Origin: CAWJPW01 sp963844845 | GTDB lineage: Bacteria > Acidobacteriota > Thermoanaerobaculia > Thermoanaerobaculales > Sulfomarinibacteraceae | Assembly (NCBI GenBank): GCA_963844845.1 | Contig: CAWJPW010000001.1 | Span: 186,001 to 250,000 of the forward strand | Direction: 5' to 3' | Length of the DNA: 64,000 nucleotides | Shown here: positions 8,843 through 17,318 of the stretch, in pieces | Layout: each line of letters begins with the position of its first letter | Numbering within the stretch: the first letter of the stretch is position 1 | Notes under the pieces: generated by a model | Told to the model about the DNA's origin: nothing | What the model saw: only the letters and a program-made list of their open reading frames with translations | The model's database searches: none | Program-made: the position numbers and the translations under genes

Positions 8843-10822
8843 GTGTCGGCACCCCACGTTTCCGCGCAGCACCAATCAGCTGTTGGTCTGCCCCCCGCTG
8901 CCCGCCAGCGCCGGCTCGTCCTCGCCCTCGTCGTCGTCGTGGTGCTGATCACCACCGCACGCGTGATGCAGGTCGCAAACCTCCCCGAGCACGGCCTGTT
9001 CACGAAGTACACCGCAGCCGCCGCGGATCTCCGCGCAGGGCGTCTCTCGCCCACCCGCGTCGCCGACCTCAGCCCCGTCTACCTCGGGCTCGTCGCTGGC
9101 GTCGAGGAAGTGGGAGCGTCCGCCCAAGGGCTGATCGGCCTCCAGGTCGCGGCCCTCGGCCTCGTAGCATTCCTCGCCGGCGCCACGGCGTGGCGTTGGG
9201 CTGGTCCCATGGCGGGTTTCACTGCGGCGGGCGGGGTTCTCGGATCCCGCCTTGCCCTTGTGAACGCCACCGAGCTCGAGCCGGAGATGCTCGTGCTCGT
9301 GCTCGACGTCGCCGCGCTCTGGCTCCTCGCCCGATCCCGGCCACGACCGCTGGCGGCCGGCATCGTGCTCGGCCTGTCCACAGCAGCTCGGCCCACCGGT
9401 CTCCTGGTGGCTGCGGTCGCCGCCGTCTGGCTGCTCTGGCGAGCTCGCGAGCGGTGTCCAGGAATCAGGGCCCGGGCTGCAGCGCTCCTCGTCGTCGGCC
9501 TCACCCTCCCCCTGGGAGCGACCGCGACCGCCGTACACGCCGTGACCGGAAGCTGGCTACTCATGAACCCGGGCACGGTTTTCTACGAAGGTTGGAACCC
9601 GCGCGCCACGGGGCTCACGGGAGAGGTTCCAACCGTGGTGAAGGACCTGGAGGCCGCGCTGCACTTCCCCGACGCGCTGCACGAGGCCTACCGGGTGGTG
9701 ACCCAGCGCGCCGCCGGCGAGGGAGCGTCTGCAAAGGCGATCAACCGCTACTGGACCAACCATGCCCTGCGCTGGATACGAAGCGCGCCATCCGCGGCCG
9801 GCCGCCTGCTCGCACGCAAGGTCCACGCGACCTTCTCCTCGTACGCGGCGTGGGACCTGGCCACCGGGGCCGTCACCGAGCGCCTCCTCCCCCGAGTCGG
9901 GTGGCTGCCCTTCGGCCTCCTCGCCGTCGCGGCTCTCGCCGGCGCCCTCGTCGCACGACACCCCGTGACGCCACTGCTGATCGGGTTCGTCGCCGCCCGG
10001 GCGGCGGTCCCGCTGATCTTCTACGCCTCCGCGCGCCTGCGCGTCCCGACCCTCACCGGGCTCGCGATCCTCGCCGGCTTCGGCTGCGCCGCCGGCTGGC
10101 GCGCGTGGCGGGCCGGCCGCGGAGGTCAGGTCACCGCGGCCGTGACGGCCGTCGTCCTCGTCGGCCTGGCTCTGTCCGTCCCCAGCCACGCCGAGCGTGA
10201 GGACCGTCATGCCTGGGACCTCGCTCTGGACGCCCGCGCCGCTCGCGCCCGGGCCCGGCGAGCCACCGACCCCGCCGAGGCGCGAGCCTGGCAGGTCCGC
10301 GTCGCCCTCGACCTGAGCGAACCGGCGGCGGCGGCGCCGACGCAGGTCGCCGTCGCGGTGCGCAGCAGACTCACCGAGCAGCTCCCACCGGCGCGGCGCT
10401 TCGATCTGGGCGTGGCGGCCGCGAGGGCCTCTGACTGGATCACCGCCGACGCCGTCTTCATCGGGCTCGCGGGCGCAGGCTACCGACCGGTGCGCGGCTG
10501 GGCTCTGTGCTCCAGCCTCGCCTACCATCGCGCCCGAGCGCGTCTTCACCTGGGAGACCCAGCCGCCGCCCTGATCCTCGCCCAGCGGGCCCTGACCGAG
10601 GCCCCCGGTGATCCCGATGTCCTCGCTCTGGCCGCGCGCCTCGAGCGCCGGGCCGGCGACCCCACCGAAGCCAGCCGACTCGAATCGGCCCTCGACCGCC
10701 TCAACGACCCGTTCACCGCGGCCCGTGCACGCGCCGTCGCCGCCGGCGACGCCGGTGACGCCGGAGACGCCCGCGAGCAGCTCCGCTGGCTGCACCAGGC
10801 GCTCCCTGAGCTGATGCCGTAG
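8843..10822 (+). CDS. Integral membrane glycosyltransferase-like protein (GT-C type) with TPR-like tail
   Basis: This is a predicted inner-membrane protein of 659 residues. An N-terminal membrane helix (LVLALVVVVVLITTA) is followed by a loop and about ten further hydrophobic segments up to residue ~450, an arrangement like the dolichyl-phosphate-mannose-type (ArnT/PMT, GT39/GT83) transferases. The soluble C-terminal ~200 residues contain TPR-like repeats (GDPAAALILAQRALTEAPGDP). The start is GTG 8843, directly downstream of a TACAAT element; the longer frame from 8822 would overlap the promoter. The sugar donor and acceptor are unknown. It appears to be a single-gene unit. Confidence 0.72.
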   Translation: MSAPHVSAQHQSAVGLPPAARQRRLVLALVVVVVLITTARVMQVANLPEHGLFTKYTAAAADLRAGRLSPTRVADLSPVYLGLVAGVEEVGASAQGLIGLQVAALGLVAFLAGATAWRWAGPMAGFTAAGGVLGSRLALVNATELEPEMLVLVLDVAALWLLARSRPRPLAAGIVLGLSTAARPTGLLVAAVAAVWLLWRARERCPGIRARAAALLVVGLTLPLGATATAVHAVTGSWLLMNPGTVFYEGWNPRATGLTGEVPTVVKDLEAALHFPDALHEAYRVVTQRAAGEGASAKAINRYWTNHALRWIRSAPSAAGRLLARKVHATFSSYAAWDLATGAVTERLLPRVGWLPFGLLAVAALAGALVARHPVTPLLIGFVAARAAVPLIFYASARLRVPTLTGLAILAGFGCAAGWRAWRAGRGGQVTAAVTAVVLVGLALSVPSHAEREDRHAWDLALDARAARARARRATDPAEARAWQVRVALDLSEPAAAAPTQVAVAVRSRLTEQLPPARRFDLGVAAARASDWITADAVFIGLAGAGYRPVRGWALCSSLAYHRARARLHLGDPAAALILAQRALTEAPGDPDVLALAARLERRAGDPTEASRLESALDRLNDPFTAARARAVAAGDAGDAGDAREQLRWLHQALPELMP

Positions 10823-10876
10823 ACCTCCCGGCCGGGCCCTCCCGGCTCCATGTGCCGCAATGCGGCGAAAAGGCGC

Positions 10877-10882
10877 TACACT
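10877..10882 (+). promoter_or_regulatory. -10-like TACACT giving a leaderless start at 10889
   Basis: TACACT ends 7 nt before GTG 10889, predicting an mRNA that begins at the start codon. No Shine-Dalgarno is present. Confidence 0.48.
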
Positions 10883-10888
10883 CAGGTG

Positions 10889-12013
10889 GTGCACTCCGTC
10901 GAGAGCGCCACCGAGGCCCTTCCCGCGATCCTCGACCTCCTTCGCGTCCTGGTCGCCACTGAGACGCCCACCGGTGAGCGGGCCGCGCTGGCCGCCGCCG
11001 GGGAGCTTCTCCGCGCTCAGCTCCCCACCCGCGGAGACATCACCGTCCACGAGCTGCCCGGGTTTGGACCGATGCTGCGCTGCGTTCAGCCGGGAACCGG
11101 GCCCCACGTGCTTCTCCTCGCCCACCTCGACACGGTCCACCCCATCGGCTCGTGGCCGAGGGCGTGGGAGGTGCGGGGCGAGCGAGTGTACGGACCGGGG
11201 GTGTACGACACCAAGGCGGGAGCGGTGCTGGCGGTGTGGGCGCTGCGGTTGCTTGCCGAGGCGGGGCGCGCGCATGCCACCGTCGAGCTGCTCCTGACGC
11301 CCGACGAGGAGGTGGGCTCGCCTTGCTCCCGGCCGCTCATCGAGGAGGCGGCGGGCCGGGCCGACGCCTGCCTGGTGCTGGAGCCGGCAATGCCCGATGG
11401 CGCCCTCAAGCTCGCCCGCAAGGCCACCGCCGAGTACCGCGTGGCGATCACCGGTCGCGCCGCCCATCAGGGCGTGTGGCCCGAACGCGGCGTCAACGCC
11501 GTGCTCGAGGCGGCGCACCAGGTGCTGCGGCTCGCCGAGCTCGAGAAGCCAGAGCACGGCACCACCGTCGGGCCCAACGTCATCCGCGGCGGGGTGGTGG
11601 CCAACATGGTCGCCGCCGACGCAGAGATCGTGGTCGACGTTCGCACCTGGAGCGAGGCGGAGCGGACCCGCCTCGACGCTGCCATCCGCACCCTCCGACC
11701 GCAGGTGCAGGGCAGCACCATCACTGTCTCCGGAGGCTGGAACCGGCCGCTCATGAAGCCCTCCGAGGCGGCCCTCGCCCTCTTCGAGCGCATCCGCGGT
11801 GTGGGATCGCACTTCGGGCTCCACCTCGATTGGGTCGCCCTCGGTGGCGGATCCGACGCCAACTTTACCGCTGCAGCAGGGACGCCGACGGTGGACGGGC
11901 TCGGTGCTGTGGGCGACAACGACCACCAGCCAGACGAGCACGTCGTGATTCCGGAGCTGCCCCGCCGTCTCGCGCTGCTCACGGAGACCCTCGCGATGCT
12001 CGCGGGAGACTGA
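10889..12013 (+). CDS. M20 family metallopeptidase (carboxypeptidase G2/ArgE-DapE-like)
   Basis: This is a two-zinc amidohydrolase that cleaves a C-terminal amino acid or N-acyl group. The 374 residues carry the M20 pattern in order: HLDTVH (first zinc His and Asp), DTKAG (bridging Asp), DEEVGS (catalytic base and zinc Glu), LEPAMP (second zinc ligand), and a late PDEHV that supplies the last zinc His. An inserted dimerisation domain lies at about 175-285. It most resembles glutamate carboxypeptidases. GTG 10886 is an equally good start by frame; I prefer 10889 from promoter spacing. No neighbour indicates the substrate. Confidence 0.83.
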   Translation: MHSVESATEALPAILDLLRVLVATETPTGERAALAAAGELLRAQLPTRGDITVHELPGFGPMLRCVQPGTGPHVLLLAHLDTVHPIGSWPRAWEVRGERVYGPGVYDTKAGAVLAVWALRLLAEAGRAHATVELLLTPDEEVGSPCSRPLIEEAAGRADACLVLEPAMPDGALKLARKATAEYRVAITGRAAHQGVWPERGVNAVLEAAHQVLRLAELEKPEHGTTVGPNVIRGGVVANMVAADAEIVVDVRTWSEAERTRLDAAIRTLRPQVQGSTITVSGGWNRPLMKPSEAALALFERIRGVGSHFGLHLDWVALGGGSDANFTAAAGTPTVDGLGAVGDNDHQPDEHVVIPELPRRLALLTETLAMLAGD

Positions 12014-12247
12014 GGGGAGAAGAAGGACGGAAGACGGAGCACGCTGTCCCAGCCACCCGGACGACGAGGCGACGAGGGTCGCCCGCCCACCCTCGGGCCG
12101 GCCAGGCAGCAGGCGATGGGCGCCGTGGCCGCTGTGCCGGATTGAGAGACCGTTGGAGTGCGCGAACGTTGGGGCCTGCGAACCGCTGAGCCTTCGAACC
12201 CTTGAACCTCTGAACCCTTGAATCTCCGGATCCCAAAGGAGGCTGCC
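12014..12247. repeat. Intergenic run with heptad and octad simple repeats
   Basis: Immediately after the peptidase stop there is a purine-rich heptad run (12014-12044, GGACG-GAAGACG-GAGCACG). Just before the thiolase Shine-Dalgarno there is an 8-nt periodic run at 12197-12228 (GAACCCTT, GAACCTCT, GAACCCTT, GAATCTCC). No ORF or RNA gene was recognised between them. Confidence 0.6.
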
Positions 12248-13444
12248 ATGAACGAATCGTCCGTCGTCATCCTGGGTGCCGTTCGCACCCCCATCGGCGC
12301 CATCGGCGGAGGCCTCGCGCCACTCCAGGCCGAGGCCCTCGCCGTCCGCGCCATCAGCGCGGTGCTCGAGCGCTCTGGTGTCGACCCGAAGCTGGTGGAG
12401 TACACCACCATGGGCTGGGTGATGCAGGACCCGCGTTCCCCCAACCTCGCCAAGACTGCCGCCGAGCTGGCCGGCGTGCCCCCCACCTCGCCTGGCACGA
12501 CGTTCCACGAGAACTGCGCCTCCGGCGGCGCCGCCATCCATAGCCTGGCGCGGCGGATCATGCTGGGCGAGGTGAGCCTCGGCGTCGCCGGCGGCACCGA
12601 GTCCATGTCCAACGTGCCGCGCTACCTCTTTACCGGACGGACCTCGAGCCAGCTCTACGGTGACATGACGCTGGTCGACGGTCTTTTCGGCGCCCTCACC
12701 GACACCAAGGTCGGCAAGGGCGAGCTCATGGGGCTGCTCACCGAGCGCCTGGTGGACCGGTATGGCGTGAGCCGCGAAGAGCAGGACGAGGTCGCATTCG
12801 CGTCCCATCACAACGCCCTCGAAACCTGGGATCGCGGCCTTTTTGACGACTACGTCGTGCCGGTGGAGGTCCCCCGACGCAAGGGTGATCCCGTGGTGGT
12901 GACCCGCGACGAGGGGCCACGCCCGGTGACGCGCGAGCAGCTCGCTGCCGCCCGGCCCTACTTTAAGCGCGAGGGCGGCACCATCTCCACGATGAACTCC
13001 TCCAGTGTGAACGACGCCGCCGCAGCCCTGGTTCTCGCCTCCGAAGAGCGCGCTCGTGCCCTGGGACTCGCGCCCCTCGCCCGGCTGGTGGCCTTCCACA
13101 ACGTGGGCGTGCCGCGCGAGTACATGGGCGAGGGCGCATTCAAGGTCATTCCGCCGCTGCTCGCGAAAGCAGGCGTCGGCATAGGTGAGATCCAGTACTT
13201 CGAGCTCAACGAGGCGTTCGCCGCGGTGGTGGCAGCCGCCTTCAAGGACCTGCCCGAGCTTCCCCGCGAGCGCACCAATCAGTGGGGCAGCGGAGTCTCG
13301 CTGGGACACCCGGTCGGCTGCACGGCCGCCCGCCAGGTCGTAGACATGATCCAGCAGCTGCGCCTGCGCGGCTCCCGCCGCGGCCTGACGACACGCTGCG
13401 TCGGCGGCGGCATGGGATCGGGCGAGATCGTGGAGGTGATGTAG
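12248..13444 (+). CDS. Acetyl-CoA acetyltransferase (thiolase)
   Basis: This enzyme condenses or cleaves acyl-CoA units (acetoacetyl-CoA or beta-oxidation thiolysis). The 398-residue protein has the catalytic Cys90 in HENCASGG, the NEAF motif, and the C-terminal GHPVGCTAAR with the second catalytic Cys. The start is ATG 12248, set by a perfect AAAGGAGG 5 nt upstream, although the frame stays open to 12218. No other fatty-acid or polyhydroxybutyrate genes are adjacent, so degradative and biosynthetic roles cannot be separated. Confidence 0.9.
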   Translation: MNESSVVILGAVRTPIGAIGGGLAPLQAEALAVRAISAVLERSGVDPKLVEYTTMGWVMQDPRSPNLAKTAAELAGVPPTSPGTTFHENCASGGAAIHSLARRIMLGEVSLGVAGGTESMSNVPRYLFTGRTSSQLYGDMTLVDGLFGALTDTKVGKGELMGLLTERLVDRYGVSREEQDEVAFASHHNALETWDRGLFDDYVVPVEVPRRKGDPVVVTRDEGPRPVTREQLAAARPYFKREGGTISTMNSSSVNDAAAALVLASEERARALGLAPLARLVAFHNVGVPREYMGEGAFKVIPPLLAKAGVGIGEIQYFELNEAFAAVVAAAFKDLPELPRERTNQWGSGVSLGHPVGCTAARQVVDMIQQLRLRGSRRGLTTRCVGGGMGSGEIVEVM

Positions 13445-13487
13445 GTAAGCCGCAAAGCGCACGAGCTGGGCGCCCTCGACGGCACCG

Positions 13488-13518
13488 GGAGGTCGACGTC
13501 GATGGCTGTCCGACCTCC
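13488..13518. terminator. Candidate hairpin between convergent genes
   Basis: GGAGGTCG (13488-13495) pairs with CGACCTCC (13511-13518) around a 15-nt loop. It lies between the thiolase stop and the stop of the convergent ligase gene. No U-tract follows. Confidence 0.35.
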
Positions 13519-13582
13519 GGCTGCTCGATGGCGACCGCACTGGGCGGGGCTCGGCGGGTGGGCTGTTACGCCTCGTGCGTCG

Positions 13583-14947
13583 TCACCCTCTCCCAATCGT
13601 CCACTGAAGGGCCTGCTCCGGGCCCTGCGCCAGGGCGTCGGCGAGCTCGTCGGCGGGCATCCGCCGACGGCGCGGGAAGCGGTCGAGGTAGGCCGCAGTC
13701 ACCTCTAGGTCGCCGGGCCGGAAGAACCCGCCCGGGAGCCGCCCGGCCCCCGCCAGCGCGATGTCCCAGACGCCATCGGCCAGGGATCCGAGCTCGGCGT
13801 CGCGCACTCCGATCCTCGCCGCCCGGTGCCACAGGGCGGGGAGGCGCTCGCGCACGGGATCGAGGAGACCGAGCGCCGCCTCCAACGCGACGTCGTCGTA
13901 GATCAGCCCGCACAGCAGGACGACCAGCGCCGGCCGCCACGGCGGTGGCACAGCGTCCGCCGCGCGCATCTCCAGGAAACCGCGCGGCCGCACCTCGAAG
14001 AAGAGGGTCGTGAGGTGGTAGCGGAAGTCTTCGACCGTGGGCCAACCGTGTACCGGGTGCCCGTGACGGAGCCAGCGCCGGAAGCTGAAGCCCGGGGTGC
14101 CCGGCTCGGCGCCGCCATCGGGGAGACGGAAGAGCAGCACATCGGCATGCATCGCCGCCTCGAACCAGTGGCACTCCAGGGGTTCGCCGTCGCGAACGAG
14201 GATTCCCGGGGGAAAGCCCGTCCGAGTGGGATCGAGCTGCTGCCAGGCGATGGCCCGCAGCGAAACTGCGTCGGGACCGGGGCTGGCGGCGAAGGTGGCT
14301 GTCACGAGCGGGCTCACCAGGTTCGTCACATGCCAGCGGCGGCGCGCCACCTGTGGCGGCCCCATGTCGAGGTTGACCTGGAGGCTGGCCGAGTGTCGCA
14401 TCATCACACGGCCGGCGGCGCCCCGGCGGTCGAAATACTCGGCCATGCATCGATAACGCGGCGCGCGCAGCTGCTGCGGGATGCGTCCCACGTCGTGCCA
14501 GGGGTCGATGCCGCACGCCGCCAGCACCGCCCCGCGCGCACCGAACGCCTCGCTGAGGGCCTCGTAGACCCGCTGCAGGTCGTCCAGGGCGGCGCCCGCG
14601 CTGGCATGCACCGCGGTCGAGTGCTCCACCTGCCCGCCGGGCTCGAAGGTCAGTCGCCCACCGCCGGTGAGGTCATACTCGGGTACCGGCCGTGCGGGAT
14701 CGCGGGGGACGATCCAGCCGCCCGACGCAGCCACCGAGTCCACCACCTCCACCACGCCCCCGGGCTCCTCCAGGAGGACACGGCCGCGCGGCCGTCCGTC
14801 GGAATCCACCCGCACAGGAAAGAGCTCCGGCTCGAGCCCCACCCGGCCCACCCGCGGCGCATCCTCGGCCTGAGCCGCACACGACGCGCTGGCAATCTCG
14901 CGGGCCTGCTCCTGCGTGACTCGGCTCTCGGGCTCTCTGGTCGGCAT
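13583..14947 (-). CDS. Glutamate--cysteine ligase-like protein (GCS2/EgtA family)
   Basis: This protein is predicted to join glutamate and cysteine to form gamma-glutamylcysteine, the first step towards glutathione or ergothioneine. The 454 residues show the family landmarks: VGLEPELFPV near residue 38 (nucleotide/glutamate site), the GGGRLTFEPGGQVEHST segment near 95-110, and MMRHSASLQVNLDMG near 190. A Shine-Dalgarno (GGAGGG) lies 7-8 nt before ATG 14947. No gshB or egt gene is adjacent, so the final product is open. It converges on the thiolase gene and diverges from the M64 peptidase gene. Confidence 0.8.
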   Translation of the reverse strand: MPTREPESRVTQEQAREIASASCAAQAEDAPRVGRVGLEPELFPVRVDSDGRPRGRVLLEEPGGVVEVVDSVAASGGWIVPRDPARPVPEYDLTGGGRLTFEPGGQVEHSTAVHASAGAALDDLQRVYEALSEAFGARGAVLAACGIDPWHDVGRIPQQLRAPRYRCMAEYFDRRGAAGRVMMRHSASLQVNLDMGPPQVARRRWHVTNLVSPLVTATFAASPGPDAVSLRAIAWQQLDPTRTGFPPGILVRDGEPLECHWFEAAMHADVLLFRLPDGGAEPGTPGFSFRRWLRHGHPVHGWPTVEDFRYHLTTLFFEVRPRGFLEMRAADAVPPPWRPALVVLLCGLIYDDVALEAALGLLDPVRERLPALWHRAARIGVRDAELGSLADGVWDIALAGAGRLPGGFFRPGDLEVTAAYLDRFPRRRRMPADELADALAQGPEQALQWTIGRG

Positions 14948-15014
14948 CGCTCACCCTCCGCGCGTACTCTACCGGACGCGAGGCATGGACGCAGCAGGTG
15001 CTCACAGCCTCGAG

Positions 15015-15020
15015 TACAAT
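15015..15020 (+). promoter_or_regulatory. -10-like TACAAT upstream of M64 peptidase gene
   Basis: TACAAT lies 33 nt before ATG 15053, leaving a short leader with GGAGG at 15043-15047. Unlike several neighbours, this unit therefore has a normal leadered start. Confidence 0.4.
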
Positions 15021-15052
15021 CCTCCCGCCGGCCCACCGGCGCGGAGGCCACG

Positions 15053-16528
15053 ATGCTGCGACCCGCCCGCCTGATCTTCCTCGCTCTCATCCTCGCTCCC
15101 GGCGCAGCCGGCGCCGCCGACCCCGGCGCGTTCGCCACGTTCTTCTCGGACCACACGATGCGAGTGGACTACTACCACACCGGCGACGCCTGGCACGAGA
15201 CCATTGCCCTCGACCGGGTTTGGCAACAGGGAAGTTGGGCCGGCAGCACGGCCCACCTGGTGGACACTTTCCGCCGCGGGCGCTACGCGGTCAAGGTCTA
15301 CGACCCCGACAGCCACGCCGTGATCTTCTCGCGCGGCTTCGACAGCATGTTCGGCGAGTACCGCACCACCCGCGAAGCGAGCCAGGGCATCCCGCGGACC
15401 TTCAGCGAGAGCGTGCTCATCCCGTTTCCTCTCAGGCCGGTTCGCCTGGTGATCGAGGCACGAGCCCGCAACAACTCGATGTACGAGGTCTTCTCCGCGA
15501 CCATCGACCCGAGGGACCCGATGATCAGCCGCGAGCCGCCGTCAGGCACCGTGACCGTGTTGCCGGTGCTGCATGGCGGCGACCCCCACGACATGGTTGA
15601 TCTTGCCATCCTGGGTGAGGGCTACACCGCGAACCAGCTCGATCTCTTCAAGCGGGACCTCGCCCGGGCGGTGGACATCATCTTCAGCAAGGAGCCGTAC
15701 GCCTCCCTGCGCGATCACTTCAACGTGTCGGGGGTACTCAGAGCGTCCCAGGAAGGCGGCTGCGACGAGCCCGGCCGCGGCGTCTGGCGCGCCACCGCCC
15801 TGGGAACGTCGTTCGACTCTTTCGGTTCCGAACGCTACCTCCTCACCGAGGCGAACCTCCGCATGCGGGACATCGCCGCCCACGTGCCCTACGACGCCAT
15901 CATCATCATGGTCAACCACGATCGCTACGGCGGCGGCGGCATCTACAACCTGTACTGCACCTTCACCGCCCACAACCAGTGGACGCCGTACCTGCTCAGC
16001 CACGAGCTCGGGCACTCCTTCACCGGCCTGGCCGACGAGTACTACACCAGCTCGGTGGCCTACAACGAGTTCTACCCGCAAGGCATCGAGCCGGTGGAGC
16101 CCAACATCACCGCCCTGCTCGACCCACCCCACGTCAAGTGGCAGGCACTGGTGACCCCCGGCACGCCCCTTCCCACGCCGTGGGAGAAGGCAGCGTTCGA
16201 CAGTATGGACCTGGCCTATCAGAAGGTCCGCGAGGAGCTCAACGCCAAGATCGCCGAACGGCAGCGCTCGGGCGCCCCGGCCGAGGAGGTCCAGGCCCTC
16301 AAGGACGAAGGGGAGCGTCTGTCACGGACCCACGCCGAGAAGGTCGACGCGTACCTCGCGGCGAGCCACTGGGTGAACGTTACCGGCGCCTTCGAGGGTG
16401 CCGGGTACGCCTCCGAGGGGCTCTACCGGCCGATGCTGGACTGCATCATGTTCAGCAAGGGCGACAAACCGTTTTGCTCGGTGTGCCAGCGCGCCATCGC
16501 GGCCATGATCGCATCGTACGGGAGCTGA
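15053..16528 (+). CDS. Secreted peptidase, M64 (IgA peptidase) family
   Basis: This is an exported zinc metallopeptidase of 491 residues. It starts with a Sec signal peptide (LIFLALILAPGAAGAA, cleavage near residue 22). A beta-rich M64 N-terminal domain follows (about 25-170), then the catalytic domain with HELGH at 317-321 in SHELGHSFTGLADEYY, the zinc-binding motif and an Asp/Glu-rich third-ligand region. The start is ATG 15053 with GGAGG 5 nt upstream; the same frame is open for over 1 kb further 5', but that part is the antisense of the ligase gene. The family name derives from an IgA protease; the natural substrate here is unknown. Confidence 0.87.
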   Translation: MLRPARLIFLALILAPGAAGAADPGAFATFFSDHTMRVDYYHTGDAWHETIALDRVWQQGSWAGSTAHLVDTFRRGRYAVKVYDPDSHAVIFSRGFDSMFGEYRTTREASQGIPRTFSESVLIPFPLRPVRLVIEARARNNSMYEVFSATIDPRDPMISREPPSGTVTVLPVLHGGDPHDMVDLAILGEGYTANQLDLFKRDLARAVDIIFSKEPYASLRDHFNVSGVLRASQEGGCDEPGRGVWRATALGTSFDSFGSERYLLTEANLRMRDIAAHVPYDAIIIMVNHDRYGGGGIYNLYCTFTAHNQWTPYLLSHELGHSFTGLADEYYTSSVAYNEFYPQGIEPVEPNITALLDPPHVKWQALVTPGTPLPTPWEKAAFDSMDLAYQKVREELNAKIAERQRSGAPAEEVQALKDEGERLSRTHAEKVDAYLAASHWVNVTGAFEGAGYASEGLYRPMLDCIMFSKGDKPFCSVCQRAIAAMIASYGS

Positions 16529-16602
16529 GGCGCCCGAACACGACAATCATGACACGGGGGAGGGCGGGGCGAGCACCGTGCCCACTGCGCATTCCGCCAT
16601 GA

Positions 16603-16713
16603 TCAGCCCAGCAGCGCGCTGAGCACGAGCAGGAGCACGAAGAGTCCCCCCACCGCGGCGGGGAACCCCACCATGTCGCCGACGTTCCCGCTCACCTGGA
16701 TGCTGTCCTTCAT
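16603..16713 (-). CDS. Small single-span membrane protein, 36 aa
   Basis: A 36-residue ORF begins MKDSIQVSGN and ends with one hydrophobic segment (VGGLFVLLLVLSALLG). It has a near-perfect Shine-Dalgarno (AAAGGAGGTGG, 8 nt upstream). Its ATG overlaps the stop of the preceding ORF as ATGA, a classic coupling arrangement. The strong ribosome site, coupling and clean hydrophobic end argue for a real gene despite its size. No family is recognised; it could be a small regulator or partner of a membrane complex. Confidence 0.6.
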   Translation of the reverse strand: MKDSIQVSGNVGDMVGFPAAVGGLFVLLLVLSALLG

Positions 16714-17144
16714 GACCGACCACCTCCTTTCGCAGTGTGGCGTGCCCGGGCGGTCGGAGGAGACGTCTGCCGTCCACCGCTCGTCCTTCCCTGTCCCGAC
16801 CCCACCCCGTCTGTCGAGCGCAGCAGCGCCGCTCCGGCCAGGAGCAGAAGCGCGGCGAAACGCGGCGAGATAGGAGCACCGCCCTCCGACCGCGGCGGGG
16901 TGCCGGAGGTTTGGGACCACCCGAGGCTGGCGGAGAGCCGAGGAGCCCGAGCGCCGTTGCTGGAGCCGCCCGCTTCCCGCATCAGCACCGGGCCGCTCCA
17001 GGTCGACTCCTCGGCCGATGGTGACCACCGAGCCGAGCGCGGCCGCGGTGGCGCGGGCAGCTCCTTCGGCGCGAAGGCCATCAGCGCCAGAAGGCCCGCG
17101 GGCGCCAAGGTCACCGCCCGCCTCAGCAGGCGCCTCCCCTTCAT
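16710..17144 (-). CDS. Hypothetical two-span membrane or secreted protein, 144 aa
   Basis: I do not recognise this ORF. From ATG 17144 it encodes a basic N-terminus followed by a hydrophobic stretch (AVTLAPAGLLALMAFA), a low-complexity Pro/Ser/Gly middle, a second hydrophobic stretch near residue 100 (FAALLLLAGAALL), and a basic polar tail. Third codon positions are strongly G/C in the first two thirds, as in neighbouring genes. Its stop overlaps the start of the 36-residue ORF, supporting translation. No Shine-Dalgarno is visible. It diverges from the response-regulator gene at 17319. Confidence 0.42.
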   Translation of the reverse strand: MKGRRLLRRAVTLAPAGLLALMAFAPKELPAPPRPRSARWSPSAEESTWSGPVLMREAGGSSNGARAPRLSASLGWSQTSGTPPRSEGGAPISPRFAALLLLAGAALLRSTDGVGSGQGRTSGGRQTSPPTARARHTAKGGGRS

Positions 17145-17306
17145 CGCGTGTACTGCTCCGCCACGGCTGTGCGTCTGCGTACCCATGCCCCCAGTAGAGC
17201 TTCCGCACATGGCCACGATCCGACCTGACTGTGGCGATCGCGGGGAACTTTGCGGCGAGAATGAGGCAGCCGACGTTCGCGATTGCGTGCCGGTGGCGGC
17301 GTCGCG

Positions 17307-17312
17307 TAGATT
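17307..17312 (+). promoter_or_regulatory. -10-like TAGATT giving a leaderless start at 17319
   Basis: TAGATT ends 7 nt before ATG 17319. There is only a weak GGAA between them, so transcription and translation probably start together. Confidence 0.48.
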
Positions 17313-17318
17313 GGAAGC

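Noticed and set aside
9557..13540. 1327-codon open frame on the minus strand
   Set aside because: It runs antisense across a glycosyltransferase, a peptidase and a thiolase with clear motifs; long antisense frames are expected at this GC content.
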